Position numbers and translations under genes: made by a program | Part shown: positions 16,488 to 25,404 of the stretch, in pieces | Layout of the letters: every line of letters begins with the position of its first letter | Position numbering within the stretch: position 1 is the first letter of the stretch | Notes under the pieces: generated by a model | The model's input: the letters and a program-made list of their open reading frames with translations, nothing else | Told to the model about the DNA's origin: nothing | The model's database searches: none | DNA from: JASJBU01 sp039714735 | Lineage (GTDB): Bacteria > Pseudomonadota > Gammaproteobacteria > Chromatiales > Chromatiaceae | Length of the DNA stretch: 38,801 bases | NCBI GenBank assembly: GCA_039714735.1 | Contig: JBDLIT010000023.1 | Span: 1 to 38,801 of the forward strand | Direction of reading: 5' to 3'

Positions 16488-18473
16488 ATGTCCTCACGCA
16501 GAGAACTAGCCAACGCTATACGTGCCTTGAGTATGGATGCAGTGCAGAAAGCCAATTCAGGTCACCCGGGTGCGCCGATGGGTATGGCCGATATCGCCGA
16601 AGTGCTGTGGAACAGCCATATGAAGCACAACCCGGCTAATCCGGACTGGGCGGATCGCGACCGTTTCGTTCTTTCCAATGGGCATGGTTCGATGCTGATC
16701 TATTCCCTGCTGCACCTCACTGGTTATGAGCTGAGCATTGATGATCTGAAGAGCTTTCGTCAACTTCACTCCAAGACCCCTGGTCACCCCGAGTATGGCT
16801 ACGCGCCAGGCGTGGAGACCACCACAGGTCCGCTGGGTCAGGGCATCACCAATGCGGTGGGCATGGCGCTGGCCGAGAGGACTATGGCAGCCCAGTTCAA
16901 TAAGCCGGGGCATGACATCGTCGATCACAACACCTATGTGTTCCTGGGTGATGGCTGCATGATGGAAGGCATCTCTCACGAGGCCTGTTCTTTCGCAGGT
17001 AACCTGGGTCTGGGTAAGCTGATCGCCTTCTGGGACGACAACGGTATCAGTATCGACGGTGAGGTCGAGCACTGGTTTACTGACGACACCCCGGCGCGCT
17101 TCGAAGCCTACGGCTGGCATGTGGTCCGTGATGTGGACGGCCATGATGGGGATGCCATCAACAATGCCATCGCTGAGGCCAAGGCGAGTGACAAGCCCAG
17201 CATGATCTGCTGCAAGACCACCATCGGTTTTGGTTCGCCGAATCTGGCGGGTAGTCATGACTGCCACGGTGCGCCTCTGGGTGATGAAGAGATCGCAGCT
17301 ACCCGCGAACAGCTGGGTTGGAACCATGAACCCTTCGCCATTCCGGAAGATATCTATGCCGGTTGGGATGCAAAAGAGAGCGGCTCGGCAGCCGAAACTG
17401 CCTGGAACGAAAAGTTTGCCGCTTATGAAGCAGCCCATTCCGAGCTGGCGTCCGAATTCAAACGCCGCATGACTGGTGAGTTACCTGCCAACTGGGCAGA
17501 AGAATCCGCTAAGTTCGTCGATGAGGTGAATGCCAAGGCTGAGTCACCCGCGACCCGCAAGGCGTCCCAGAATGCGTTGAATGGTTTTGGCCCGCTGCTG
17601 CCTGAGTTCCTGGGTGGTTCCGCTGATCTGACCCCCTCCAACCTGACTGCATGGTCCGGTTCCAAGGCAATTACCGAGGGACACACAGACGGTAACTACC
17701 TCTCTTACGGTGTACGTGAATTCGCCATGTCGGCAATCATGAACGGCGCCTCTCTGCATGGTGGATTCATCCCCTATGGCGCCACCTTCCTGATGTTTTC
17801 CGAGTATGCCCGTAACGCCCTGCGCATGGCGGCATTGATGAAGGTCCAGTCGATCTTCGTTTACACGCATGACTCCATCGGTCTGGGTGAAGACGGCCCG
17901 ACTCATCAGCCTATCGAGCAGATTCCGACCCTGCGCATGGTCCCCAATATGGATGTCTGGCGTCCCTGTGATGCCGTGGAAACTGCGGTAGCCTGGAAGG
18001 CGGCTGTGGAGAAACAAGATGGCCCGAGTTGCCTAATCTTCTCCCGTCAGGGTCTGGCCCATCAGGCGCGCAGCGCTGAGCAGATTGCAAATATCGCCAA
18101 GGGTGGTTATGTGGTCAGTGATTGTGACGGTGCGCCGGATGCCATTGTCATTGCTACTGGCTCTGAAGTGGATCTTGCGGTCAAAGCGGCAGCGGATTCC
18201 AGTAAGAATGTGCGGGTGGTCTCTATGCCCAACACCGATGCATTTGATGCTCAGGACGCAGCTTATAAAGAGTCTGTACTGCCTGCCAGCTGTACCGCTC
18301 GGGTGGCGGTTGAAGCCGCTGTGCCAGACGCTTGGTACAAATACGTTGGCCTCAACGGCAAGGTGATCGGCATGAATCGCTTTGGTGAGTCAGCGCCGGC
18401 CGGTCAACTCTTCAACGAATTCGGCTTTACCGTGGAGAATGTGCTCGCCTCGATCGATGAGGTATCAGCCTGA
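16488..18473 (+). CDS. tkt: Transketolase
   Basis: This thiamine-diphosphate enzyme moves two-carbon units between sugar phosphates in the pentose phosphate and Calvin cycles. The 661-residue protein shows NSGHPGAPMGMADIAEVLW, the diphosphate/Mg motif GDGCMMEGISHE, GGSADLTPSNLT and the C-terminal HDSIGLGEDGPTHQP, all typical of bacterial TktA. An upstream in-frame ATG would add 20 residues, but AGGAGGGG sits just before ATG 16488, so that start is chosen. It leads tkt–gap–pgk–pyk–fba, which can serve glycolysis, gluconeogenesis or the Calvin cycle; the direction cannot be told from these genes alone. Confidence 0.98.
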   Translation: MSSRRELANAIRALSMDAVQKANSGHPGAPMGMADIAEVLWNSHMKHNPANPDWADRDRFVLSNGHGSMLIYSLLHLTGYELSIDDLKSFRQLHSKTPGHPEYGYAPGVETTTGPLGQGITNAVGMALAERTMAAQFNKPGHDIVDHNTYVFLGDGCMMEGISHEACSFAGNLGLGKLIAFWDDNGISIDGEVEHWFTDDTPARFEAYGWHVVRDVDGHDGDAINNAIAEAKASDKPSMICCKTTIGFGSPNLAGSHDCHGAPLGDEEIAATREQLGWNHEPFAIPEDIYAGWDAKESGSAAETAWNEKFAAYEAAHSELASEFKRRMTGELPANWAEESAKFVDEVNAKAESPATRKASQNALNGFGPLLPEFLGGSADLTPSNLTAWSGSKAITEGHTDGNYLSYGVREFAMSAIMNGASLHGGFIPYGATFLMFSEYARNALRMAALMKVQSIFVYTHDSIGLGEDGPTHQPIEQIPTLRMVPNMDVWRPCDAVETAVAWKAAVEKQDGPSCLIFSRQGLAHQARSAEQIANIAKGGYVVSDCDGAPDAIVIATGSEVDLAVKAAADSSKNVRVVSMPNTDAFDAQDAAYKESVLPASCTARVAVEAAVPDAWYKYVGLNGKVIGMNRFGESAPAGQLFNEFGFTVENVLASIDEVSA

Positions 18474-18482
18474 GTTTTCAAT

Positions 18483-18500
18483 GGGCGCCTGAGGGCGCCC
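18483..18500 (+). terminator. Hairpin without T-run between tkt and gap
   Basis: GGGCGCC and GGCGCCC form a perfect seven-pair stem with a TGAG loop ten bases after the tkt stop. No U-run follows, so it is more likely an mRNA stability or pausing hairpin than an efficient terminator. Confidence 0.4.
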
Positions 18501-18554
18501 GTCACCAGGTAAAATTAACAACTCAAATATTATACGTTTAACGGAGAATCAAAC

Positions 18555-19556
18555 ATGACACTGAAAGTAGGCATCAACGGTTTTGGTCGTATCGGTCGCA
18601 TGGCATTCCGCGCAATCGCTAAGGACTTCCCTGGAATCGAAGTAGTTGGAATCAACGATCTGCTGGCTGCTGACTACCTGGCATACATGCTGAAGTACGA
18701 CTCTGTGCATGGTAACTTCGATGGTGATATCGCTGTAGAGGGCAACAACCTGGCAGTAAACGGCAAGAACATCCGTCTGACCGCTGAGCGCGATCCTGCC
18801 AACCTGGCTTGGGGCGATATCGGCGCCGACCTGGTGATCGAATGCACAGGCTTCTTCCTGACCGAAGAGACCTGTCAGAAGCACATCGATGCCGGCGCCA
18901 AGAAGGTTGTTATGTCCGCGCCTTCCAAGGACGGCACCCCCATGTTCGTACATGGCGTAAACCACGATGAGTATGCTGGCCAGGCCATCAGTTCCGCTGC
19001 CTCCTGCACCACCAACTGCCTGGCGCCTGTGGCCAAGGTGCTGAACGACAAGTGGGGCATCAAGCGTGGCCTGATGACCACCGTGCATGCAGCAACCGCT
19101 ACCCAGAAGACTGTTGACGGTCCTTCCATGAAAGACTGGCGTGGTGGCCGTGGTATCCTGGAAAACATCATCCCATCCTCCACGGGTGCAGCCAAGGCTG
19201 TGGGTGTTGTGCTGCCAGAGCTGAACGGTAAGCTGACCGGTATGGCCTTCCGCGTACCGACTTCAGACGTTTCCGTGGTTGATCTGACCGTTGAGCTGAA
19301 CAACGAAGCCTCCTATGACGACATCTGCGCCGCCATGAAGGCTGCCTCTGAGTCTGGTCCCATGAGCGAGACTCTGGGCTACACCGATGAGAAGGTTGTT
19401 TCCACTGACTTCCGTGGTTGCGGCAACTCCTCTATCTTTGATTCAGGCGCCGGTATCGCCCTGGACGGCACCTTCGTCAAGGTTGTGTCCTGGTACGACA
19501 ACGAGTACGGCTACACCTGCAACATGCTGCGTTTTGTAGAGCACGTCACCAAGTAG
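18555..19556 (+). CDS. gap: Glyceraldehyde-3-phosphate dehydrogenase, type I
   Basis: GAPDH interconverts glyceraldehyde-3-phosphate and 1,3-bisphosphoglycerate with NAD(P). The 333-residue protein has the dinucleotide loop GINGFGRIGRM, INDL with the aspartate that favours NAD over NADP, and the catalytic SAASCTTNCLAP with Cys151. DNEYGY lies near the C terminus, all as expected. GGAG precedes the ATG by eight bases. It lies 81 bases after tkt and 166 bases before pgk. The coenzyme preference is inferred from the INDL aspartate only. Confidence 0.98.
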   Translation: MTLKVGINGFGRIGRMAFRAIAKDFPGIEVVGINDLLAADYLAYMLKYDSVHGNFDGDIAVEGNNLAVNGKNIRLTAERDPANLAWGDIGADLVIECTGFFLTEETCQKHIDAGAKKVVMSAPSKDGTPMFVHGVNHDEYAGQAISSAASCTTNCLAPVAKVLNDKWGIKRGLMTTVHAATATQKTVDGPSMKDWRGGRGILENIIPSSTGAAKAVGVVLPELNGKLTGMAFRVPTSDVSVVDLTVELNNEASYDDICAAMKAASESGPMSETLGYTDEKVVSTDFRGCGNSSIFDSGAGIALDGTFVKVVSWYDNEYGYTCNMLRFVEHVTK

Positions 19557-19560
19557 ACTG

Positions 19561-19614
19561 TCAGCTGTCAGCCGTCGGTTTTCAGCTGTCGGTGGCCGGT
19601 TCTCGCCGGCCACC
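19561..19614. repeat. REP-like inverted repeat between gap and pgk
   Basis: GGTGGCCGG (19591–19599) and CCGGCCACC (19606–19614) form a perfect nine-pair hairpin with loop TTCTCG. Before it, TCAGCTGTC occurs twice (19561–19569 and 19582–19590), and GATGGCTGA a little downstream is a loose inverted copy. There is no T-run. It looks like a repetitive intergenic element of the kind also seen at 12621–12670. Confidence 0.5.
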
Positions 19615-19722
19615 GGGCAATAACTGGGAACTGATGGCTGAAACTCTATCAGAAGAGGCTTCAGGCAAGGTATTCCTTGAACCTGAATTCTTTTGGACTG
19701 TATCAATTTAGGAGATTCCTCC

Positions 19723-20907
19723 ATGTCTTTCATCAAACTCACCGATCTCGACCTCAGCGGCAAACGCGTACTCATTCGTGCGGACCTTAATGTTCCGGTC
19801 AAGGATGGCAAAGTCACCTCCGATGCCCGCATCACCGCTTCCATGCCGAGCATCGAGTACTGCATGAAGGCAGGCGCCAAGGTCATGGTCTTTTCGCACC
19901 GCGGTCGTCCTGAGGAAGGCAAGGTGGACGAGGAGAACTCCATGCAGCCAATTGCCGACGATATGTCCGCCAAGCTCGGCAAGACCGTTCCACTGATCAA
20001 GGATTACCTGGATAACGCACCTGATGTAGGCGCAGGCGAGGTGGTTCTGTTGGAAAACGTTCGCTTCAATGCGGGCGAGAAGAAAGATAATGAAGAGCTG
20101 GCGAAGAAATACGCGGCCCTGTGTGATGTCTTCGTGATGGATGCCTTTGGTACCGCGCATCGCGCCCAGGCCTCTACCCATGGCGTTGGTGTACATGCTC
20201 CGGTTGCCTGTGCGGGATTACTGCTTTCCAATGAGCTCGATAGCCTGGCCAAAGCGTTGGCCGAGCCCGCACGCCCTATGGTTGCCATCGTTGGTGGATC
20301 CAAGGTCTCCACCAAACTGACCGTACTGGAAGCCCTCTCCGAGAAGGTGGATCAGCTGGTTGTGGGTGGTGGTATCGCGAATACTTTCCTCAAGGCCATG
20401 GGCAATAATGTCGGCAAGTCCCTCTGTGAGGACGACCTGGTCGATACCGCCAAGGCCTTGGTGGAGAAGATGAAAGACCGTGGCGCCAATATCCCGATCG
20501 CTACAGACGTGGTGTGCGGCAAGGAGTTCAGCGAAAGCGCAGAAGCTACTTTGAAAAATGCCAGTGATGTAACCGACGACGATATGATCTTCGACATTGG
20601 CCCCGACTCCGCTAAGGAGCTGGCGGACATCATCGCCAACGCCGGCACCGTGGTGTGGAATGGTCCGGTCGGCGTGTTCGAATTCGACCAGTTCGGCGCA
20701 GGCACCAAGACCGTATCCATGGCCATTGCAAATTCCAACTGCTTCAGCCTGGCGGGTGGTGGCGATACCATAGCGGCGATCCAAAAGTATGATATCTATG
20801 ACAAGGTTTCCTACATCTCCACCGCCGGTGGCGCCTTCCTGGAATATCTGGAAGGCAAGACTCTGCCTGCGGTGGCTATGCTGGAGGCCCGCGCTGCAGG
20901 GAAGTAA
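19723..20907 (+). CDS. pgk: Phosphoglycerate kinase
   Basis: Pgk transfers a phosphate between 1,3-bisphosphoglycerate and ADP/ATP in glycolysis, gluconeogenesis and the Calvin cycle. The 394-residue protein has the N-terminal substrate motif RVLIRADLNVPV, FSHRGRP, the hinge-side VGGSKVSTK, WNGPVGVFE and the nucleotide loop GGGDTIAA. The open frame extends 10 codons upstream, but AGGAG eight bases before ATG 19723 supports that start. It is the third gene of the carbon-metabolism block. Confidence 0.98.
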   Translation: MSFIKLTDLDLSGKRVLIRADLNVPVKDGKVTSDARITASMPSIEYCMKAGAKVMVFSHRGRPEEGKVDEENSMQPIADDMSAKLGKTVPLIKDYLDNAPDVGAGEVVLLENVRFNAGEKKDNEELAKKYAALCDVFVMDAFGTAHRAQASTHGVGVHAPVACAGLLLSNELDSLAKALAEPARPMVAIVGGSKVSTKLTVLEALSEKVDQLVVGGGIANTFLKAMGNNVGKSLCEDDLVDTAKALVEKMKDRGANIPIATDVVCGKEFSESAEATLKNASDVTDDDMIFDIGPDSAKELADIIANAGTVVWNGPVGVFEFDQFGAGTKTVSMAIANSNCFSLAGGGDTIAAIQKYDIYDKVSYISTAGGAFLEYLEGKTLPAVAMLEARAAGK

Positions 20908-20930
20908 GTAAGCTGCACGCCACCTAAGCA

Positions 20931-20968
20931 GAATGGCCGGTGAGAGCCGGTCATTCACCTGCGTTTTT
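20931..20968 (+). terminator. Weak terminator-like hairpin between pgk and pyk
   Basis: GAATGGCCGG and CCGGTCATTC form a ten-pair stem (one G·U) with loop TGAGAG at 20931–20956, and TTTTT follows at 20964–20968. The T-run is seven bases from the stem, so termination would be partial at best. It may set the pgk:pyk ratio. Confidence 0.4.
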
Positions 20969-20986
20969 AATCAAATATCGAACTTT

Positions 20987-22435
20987 ATGCCAAGACGCAC
21001 CAAGATCGTTGCCACCCTGGGTCCCGCCACTGATGATCCCAAGGTAATGGATAAGCTGATTCATGCCGGGGTGGACGTTGTTCGCCTTAATCTGTCTCAT
21101 GACCCACATGATCAGCAGCGTGAACGTTGTGTGCGGATTCGTGATCGCTCCCGGGCGAGTGGCAGACAGGTTGGTGTGTTGTGTGATCTGCAGGGCCCCA
21201 AGATACGCATAGGTCGATTCAAGGGGGGTTATATCACCCTGGCAGAGGGCGACAGCTTCACCCTTGATGCAGACTGTCCGCTCACTGATGGTGATGAGAG
21301 CCGGGTGGGGCTGACTTATCCCGATTTAACCAATGACGTATCACGCGGCAATACGCTATTGTTGGATGATGGCGCGATAGTTCTCTGGGTTACAGACGTG
21401 GAAGGCTCCCAAGTCCACTGTAAAGTAGAAGTGGGTGGCAAACTATCCAACAACAAAGGCATCAACAAGCAGGGCGGTGGCCTTTCCGCTCCAGCATTAA
21501 CCGATAAAGATAAAGCCGATATTCTCTTCGCCGCTGAAATCGATGCTGATTACCTGGCGGTTTCCTTCGTGCGCAGTGCAGAGGATGTGCGTGAGGCAAG
21601 AAGGCTTTTGGAAGAGGCGGGAGGCAAGGGTGGAATTATCGCTAAAATCGAGCGCGCAGAAGCCCTGGAGTGTGTCGACGAGATCATTGAAGTCTCGGAT
21701 GCGATTATGGTTGCTCGGGGCGATCTCGGCGTTGAGATCGGTGATGCGGAACTGCCGGCGGTGCAGAAGCAGCTGATCAAGGCGGCCCGCCGGCTGAATA
21801 GCGTGGTGATTACCGCCACGCAGATGATGCAGTCGATGATTGAGAACCCGGTTCCGACCCGTGCCGAGGTGTTCGACGTGGCCAATGCGGTGCTCGATGG
21901 GACGGACGCGGTCATGCTATCCGCTGAGACCTCTATCGGCAGGAAACCACACAAGGTGGTGGAGGCCATGGACCGGGTCTGCATCGAAGCGGAAAAACAG
22001 GCCTTGGCGCGCATTTCGCAACACCGTATCGATTCAGTTTTCGGTCGGGTCGACGAGGCGATCGCCATGGCGGCCATGTACACCGCAAACCATCTGGGTG
22101 TGAAGGCTATTGCTGCGCTCACCGAATCGGGCTCCACCGTCAAATGGATGTCGCGTATCAGCTCCGGCATCCCAATCTATGCCCTGACCCGGAATGTTGA
22201 GACGCGCCGTAAGGTAACCCTGTACCGCGGGGTCTATCCGGTGAGTTTTGATGTGGCGAGCACCAATATCAATAAGGTGAATAAAGAGGTGATTGAGGAA
22301 CTGCTGCGTCGCGGTGAAGTGCGGGAGAATGATCTGGTGATCATCACCAAAGGTGATCGCTCCGGTGTGGAAGGTCAAACAAACATCATGAAGGTGATGC
22401 GGGTGGGAGAACACCTACTGCCCGATTTGGATTAG
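20987..22435 (+). CDS. pyk: Pyruvate kinase
   Basis: Pyruvate kinase makes pyruvate and ATP from phosphoenolpyruvate. The protein (482 residues from ATG 20987) starts MPRRTKIVATLGPATD and carries RLNLSHDPH, DLQGPKIRIG, the catalytic-lysine region IIAKIERAEAL, MVARGDLGVEIG and the ATQMMQSM and DGTDAVMLSAETSIG segments, so all catalytic elements are intact. An 18-codon upstream extension of the frame is not conserved in character and is rejected, although no strong ribosome site marks the chosen ATG. It lies between pgk and fba. Pyruvate kinase among otherwise reversible Calvin/glycolysis genes points to a catabolic or anaplerotic role. Confidence 0.97.
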   Translation: MPRRTKIVATLGPATDDPKVMDKLIHAGVDVVRLNLSHDPHDQQRERCVRIRDRSRASGRQVGVLCDLQGPKIRIGRFKGGYITLAEGDSFTLDADCPLTDGDESRVGLTYPDLTNDVSRGNTLLLDDGAIVLWVTDVEGSQVHCKVEVGGKLSNNKGINKQGGGLSAPALTDKDKADILFAAEIDADYLAVSFVRSAEDVREARRLLEEAGGKGGIIAKIERAEALECVDEIIEVSDAIMVARGDLGVEIGDAELPAVQKQLIKAARRLNSVVITATQMMQSMIENPVPTRAEVFDVANAVLDGTDAVMLSAETSIGRKPHKVVEAMDRVCIEAEKQALARISQHRIDSVFGRVDEAIAMAAMYTANHLGVKAIAALTESGSTVKWMSRISSGIPIYALTRNVETRRKVTLYRGVYPVSFDVASTNINKVNKEVIEELLRRGEVRENDLVIITKGDRSGVEGQTNIMKVMRVGEHLLPDLD

Positions 22436-22500
22436 GCCAGGGACGCGGGGTTCCTGATCGAAACTTTAACTCAAGTAAAGACTAATTATAGGAGGCTATC

Positions 22501-23541
22501 ATGGCTTTGATTTCCTTGCGCCAACTGTTGGATCACGCCGCTGAAAACGGCTACGGTTTACCAGCGTTCAACGTCAACAATATGGAGCAGGTGCATGCCA
22601 TCATGCAGGCTGCCGATACAACAAACAGTCCCGTTATTCTGCAGGGTTCCGCCGGTGCGCGTTCCTACGCGGGCGAACCCTTCCTGCGTCACCTGATCGA
22701 GGCCGCCATCGAACAGTATCCGCACATCCCCGTGTGTATGCATCAGGACCACGGTGCTTCTCCTGCCATTTGTCTGCGTTCCATTCAGTCCGGCTTCAGC
22801 TCCGTGATGATGGACGGCTCTCTGATGGCCGATGGGAAGACTCCTTCCTCCTACGAGTACAACGTTGATGTGACCAAGAACGTTGTGGATATGGCCCATG
22901 CCGGCGGCGTTTCCGTAGAGGGCGAGTTGGGATGTCTGGGCTCCCTGGAGACCGGTGAAATGGGTGAGGAAGATGGCCACGGAGCGGAGGGCAAGCTGGA
23001 CATGGATCAGCTGCTGACCGGTGTTGAAGAGGCTGCCGACTTCGTTGAGAAGACCGGCGTTGATGCCTTGGCTATCGCCATCGGTACCTCACACGGCGCC
23101 TATAAGTTTACCCAGGAGCCGACTGGCGAGATCCTGCGGATTGACCGCATCAAAGAGATCCATGCGCGCATTCCGAATACCCATCTGGTCATGCACGGTT
23201 CCTCTTCCGTACCTCAGGAGTGGCTGAAGATCATCAACGACTTCGGTGGTGAAATGGGTCAAACCTATGGTGTGCCCGTGGAAGAGATCGTAGAGGGTAT
23301 CAAGTCCGGTGTTCGCAAGGTTAACATCGATACCGATCTGCGTATGGCTTCTACCGGTTCCATTCGTCGTCACCTGGAAGGGAACAAAAGCAACTTCGAT
23401 CCACGCAAGTTCCTCAAGGAGGCGACCAACGCCATGTCCGATATCTGTAAGGCTCGTTACGAAGCCTTCGGCTCTGCTGGTCAGGCTGACAAGATTGCTG
23501 CTAAGTCTCTTGAGACCATGCAGGGGTTCTACGGCGTCTGA
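22501..23541 (+). CDS. fba: Fructose-bisphosphate aldolase, class II
   Basis: This zinc-dependent aldolase condenses dihydroxyacetone phosphate with glyceraldehyde-3-phosphate, and in Calvin-cycle organisms also with erythrose-4-phosphate. The 346-residue protein shows MHQDHGA with Asp83 and zinc ligand His84, VEGELGCLGSLETG, TSHGAYKF and the phosphate-site VMHGSSSVP. AGGAGG lies five bases before the ATG. It is the CbbA-like class II subtype common in autotrophic proteobacteria. It ends the tkt–gap–pgk–pyk–fba block, and a strong terminator follows. Confidence 0.97.
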   Translation: MALISLRQLLDHAAENGYGLPAFNVNNMEQVHAIMQAADTTNSPVILQGSAGARSYAGEPFLRHLIEAAIEQYPHIPVCMHQDHGASPAICLRSIQSGFSSVMMDGSLMADGKTPSSYEYNVDVTKNVVDMAHAGGVSVEGELGCLGSLETGEMGEEDGHGAEGKLDMDQLLTGVEEAADFVEKTGVDALAIAIGTSHGAYKFTQEPTGEILRIDRIKEIHARIPNTHLVMHGSSSVPQEWLKIINDFGGEMGQTYGVPVEEIVEGIKSGVRKVNIDTDLRMASTGSIRRHLEGNKSNFDPRKFLKEATNAMSDICKARYEAFGSAGQADKIAAKSLETMQGFYGV

Positions 23542-23605
23542 TCAAGCGATCAGAGACCTGGCCCGAAAAATTCACTCGTTCACGGGTGAAATTCCCGGGC
23601 TAGCT

Positions 23606-23635
23606 AAAAAGGGGTGCTTCTGGCACCCCTTTTTT
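23606..23635 (+). terminator. Strong intrinsic terminator after fba
   Basis: GGGGTGC (23611–23617) pairs with GCACCCC (23623–23629), flanked by AAAAA before and TTTTTT after, so the stem extends by A·U pairs. This is a textbook rho-independent terminator about 70 bases after the fba stop. An additional stem at 23561–23600 (GCCCG…CGGGC with inner TTCAC/GTGAA) precedes it. Confidence 0.9.
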
Positions 23636-23737
23636 GTTTGCCCAGTGCAGTTGGAAAACCTTGTCTGCGGCACGCAGGCGTCATCCCGAATAACCCGGAA
23701 GTGCTAACAACCCACGGGAATGCTCAACGTATTGGTA

Positions 23738-23995
23738 TTAATCCTTGCGTGCCAGAACATTTTTAAGTTCCCGTGGATTGAACCCGTTGAACTGCTGATC
23801 ACCTATCACAATAAGGGGTACACTCCGACCGCCCATCTGGAAAAACTTTTTCTGTATCTTGCCGGGTTTGCCGACGTTGAAATCCAGGAAAGGAATGTTA
23901 TTATTTTTCAACCAACGTTTCGCATGCTGGCAGTGAGGGCAGTGCTGAGTGGTGTAGATTACGACTTTTGCAGATCTTTTGGGATTGCGCTGCAT
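23738..23995 (-). CDS. Glutaredoxin family protein
   Basis: This is a single-domain 85-residue dithiol glutaredoxin. It would use glutathione to reduce protein disulfides or mixed disulfides in the cytosol. The active site is CPHC (TTQHCPHCQHAKRWL), the cis-proline loop is SVPLIVIG and the GSH-binding GGRSVP/FNGFNP region is present. Length is typical of GrxC-type proteins. It is convergent with fba across the fba terminator and sits 275 bases downstream of purC on the same strand, probably transcribed on its own. The exact subtype is not determined. Confidence 0.9.
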   Translation of the reverse strand: MQRNPKRSAKVVIYTTQHCPHCQHAKRWLKNNNIPFLDFNVGKPGKIQKKFFQMGGRSVPLIVIGDQQFNGFNPRELKNVLARKD

Positions 23996-24220
23996 GCCGT
24001 TATTCAGGGAAGCCTTGTTTGGGTTGCGAGGGAGGCAACTGAAGAGCTTGGAGAAGATTGATTAGCATACCCTACAGATCCATTGTGGCCTGGTGTAGAA
24101 AGGTTCCTGTTTGCTCCCAATAAGCTTAAAGGGTGGGATTGTTTCTGTTCTATTTTTGCCAAGTTACAGAATTATTAAGACTATATGGCTGCATTATAGC
24201 AGCGTATCGAAGAAAGCATA

Positions 24221-24252
24221 TGATACCCAACCACTGCAGTGGCTGGGTATCA
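24221..24252 (-). terminator. Long hairpin after purC
   Basis: In minus-strand RNA, UGAUACCCAGCCACUG pairs with CAGUGGUUGGGUAUCA, 16 continuous pairs counting one G·U. In plus-strand RNA that position is an A·C mismatch, so the structure fits a purC transcript. It begins 18 bases after the purC stop and is followed by the pyrimidine-rich TATGCTTTCTTCG. It is a likely terminator or 3'-end stabiliser. Confidence 0.6.
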
Positions 24253-24270
24253 GATTGAGTGATGCAAGCC

Positions 24271-25167
24271 TCAACCATCGGTGAGTCGTTTTTCGGCTTC
24301 CAAATACTTTTCCGCAGTCTTTTGTATAACATCATCAGGCAGCATTGGGCCTGGCGGTGTCTTGTCCCACTCAAGGGTCTCCAGATAGTCTCTGACAAAC
24401 TGCTTGTCAAAGCTGGGTGGGCTGATCCCGGGCTGGTACTGATCGGCGGGCCAGAAACGGGAAGAGTCGGGGGTCAGGACTTCGTCGATCAAATGCACTA
24501 CTCCGTTAGTATCCAATCCGAACTCAAATTTGGTGTCGGCAATAATGATGCCTTTCTCCAGCGCATATTCGGCTGATTCGGAATAGATTTTCAGGCTCAG
24601 GTCGCGTACCTGGGTCGCGAGAGTTTCCCCCAGCAGTTCGATGGTCTGTTCAAAGCTGATGTTTTCGTCATGAGCACCTATTTCGGCCTTGGTCGACGGC
24701 GTATAGATCGCCTCGGGCAGCTTGTCGGCCTGGCGCAGTCCGTCCGGCAGAGCGATCCCGCAGACAGCCCCTGAGCGCTGATAGTCCTTCCAGCCGGAAC
24801 CAATCAGATAACCACGCACAATCGCTTCAACCGGCAGTGGCTTGAGTTTTTTTACCACCAGAGCCCTGTCACCCAGGGCGGACCGCTGTTCCGGGTCGGT
24901 CACGACACTGTCGAGGGGTCTGTCGGAGAGATGATTGGGCACCAGTGACTTGGTTCGCTCAAACCAGAAATTGGCAACCCGGGTCAGTACCTCTCCCTTG
25001 CCAGGAATGGGTTGTGGGAGGATGACATCGAATGCGGAGAGCCTGTCGCTGGTTACGATCAGCAGATGATCATCGTCAATTTCATAGATATCTCTCACTT
25101 TACCGCGATTGAGGAGCTTGAGATTACTGATATCAGATTCGAATAGGGTGTCGTTGGATGAGTTCAT
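24271..25167 (-). CDS. purC: Phosphoribosylaminoimidazole-succinocarboxamide synthase PurC
   Basis: PurC (SAICAR synthetase) couples CAIR and aspartate using ATP, a late step of purine synthesis. The 298-residue protein is the longer subtype: it starts with NRGKVRDIYEIDDDHLLIV and contains SDRLSAFDV, VRGYLIGSGWKDY and ADTKFEFGLD, all family signatures. It is a single-gene unit, with a perfect TATAAT on the minus strand about 30 bases before the start and a long hairpin after the stop. The call is secure. Confidence 0.97.
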   Translation of the reverse strand: MNSSNDTLFESDISNLKLLNRGKVRDIYEIDDDHLLIVTSDRLSAFDVILPQPIPGKGEVLTRVANFWFERTKSLVPNHLSDRPLDSVVTDPEQRSALGDRALVVKKLKPLPVEAIVRGYLIGSGWKDYQRSGAVCGIALPDGLRQADKLPEAIYTPSTKAEIGAHDENISFEQTIELLGETLATQVRDLSLKIYSESAEYALEKGIIIADTKFEFGLDTNGVVHLIDEVLTPDSSRFWPADQYQPGISPPSFDKQFVRDYLETLEWDKTPPGPMLPDDVIQKTAEKYLEAEKRLTDG

Positions 25168-25195
25168 GTTGCTTGCTGGTTGGAAAAAAGCCGTT

Positions 25196-25201
25196 ATTAT
25201 A
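25196..25201 (-). promoter_or_regulatory. Candidate -10 element for purC
   Basis: The minus strand reads TATAAT, 28 bases upstream of the purC ATG, giving a leader of about 20 bases. No good -35 is visible. The surrounding sequence shows no purine-repressor box that I recognise. Confidence 0.45.
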
Positions 25202-25404
25202 GCCTGAGTTTAGAGCCACGGCTTCCTCAATAGCATATTGCGGCATCCAACTGGGAATGGGCTGCGTATCTTGTGGCAAAAGAAGCATTTTCAAGTATAA
25301 CGTTGCTCGCCCAATAGGTGAAATATTTCCATACGGATAAAGGTTATGTCTTCAAAGCGATTAATACAGAATACAGTGGTCAACTGGGGACTCCAGGTTC
25401 AAAT

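Noticed and set aside
16285..16509. 74-codon open frame in the tkt leader
   Set aside because: It starts at a non-ATG codon, overlaps the strong tkt ribosome site and start, and has no recognisable features.
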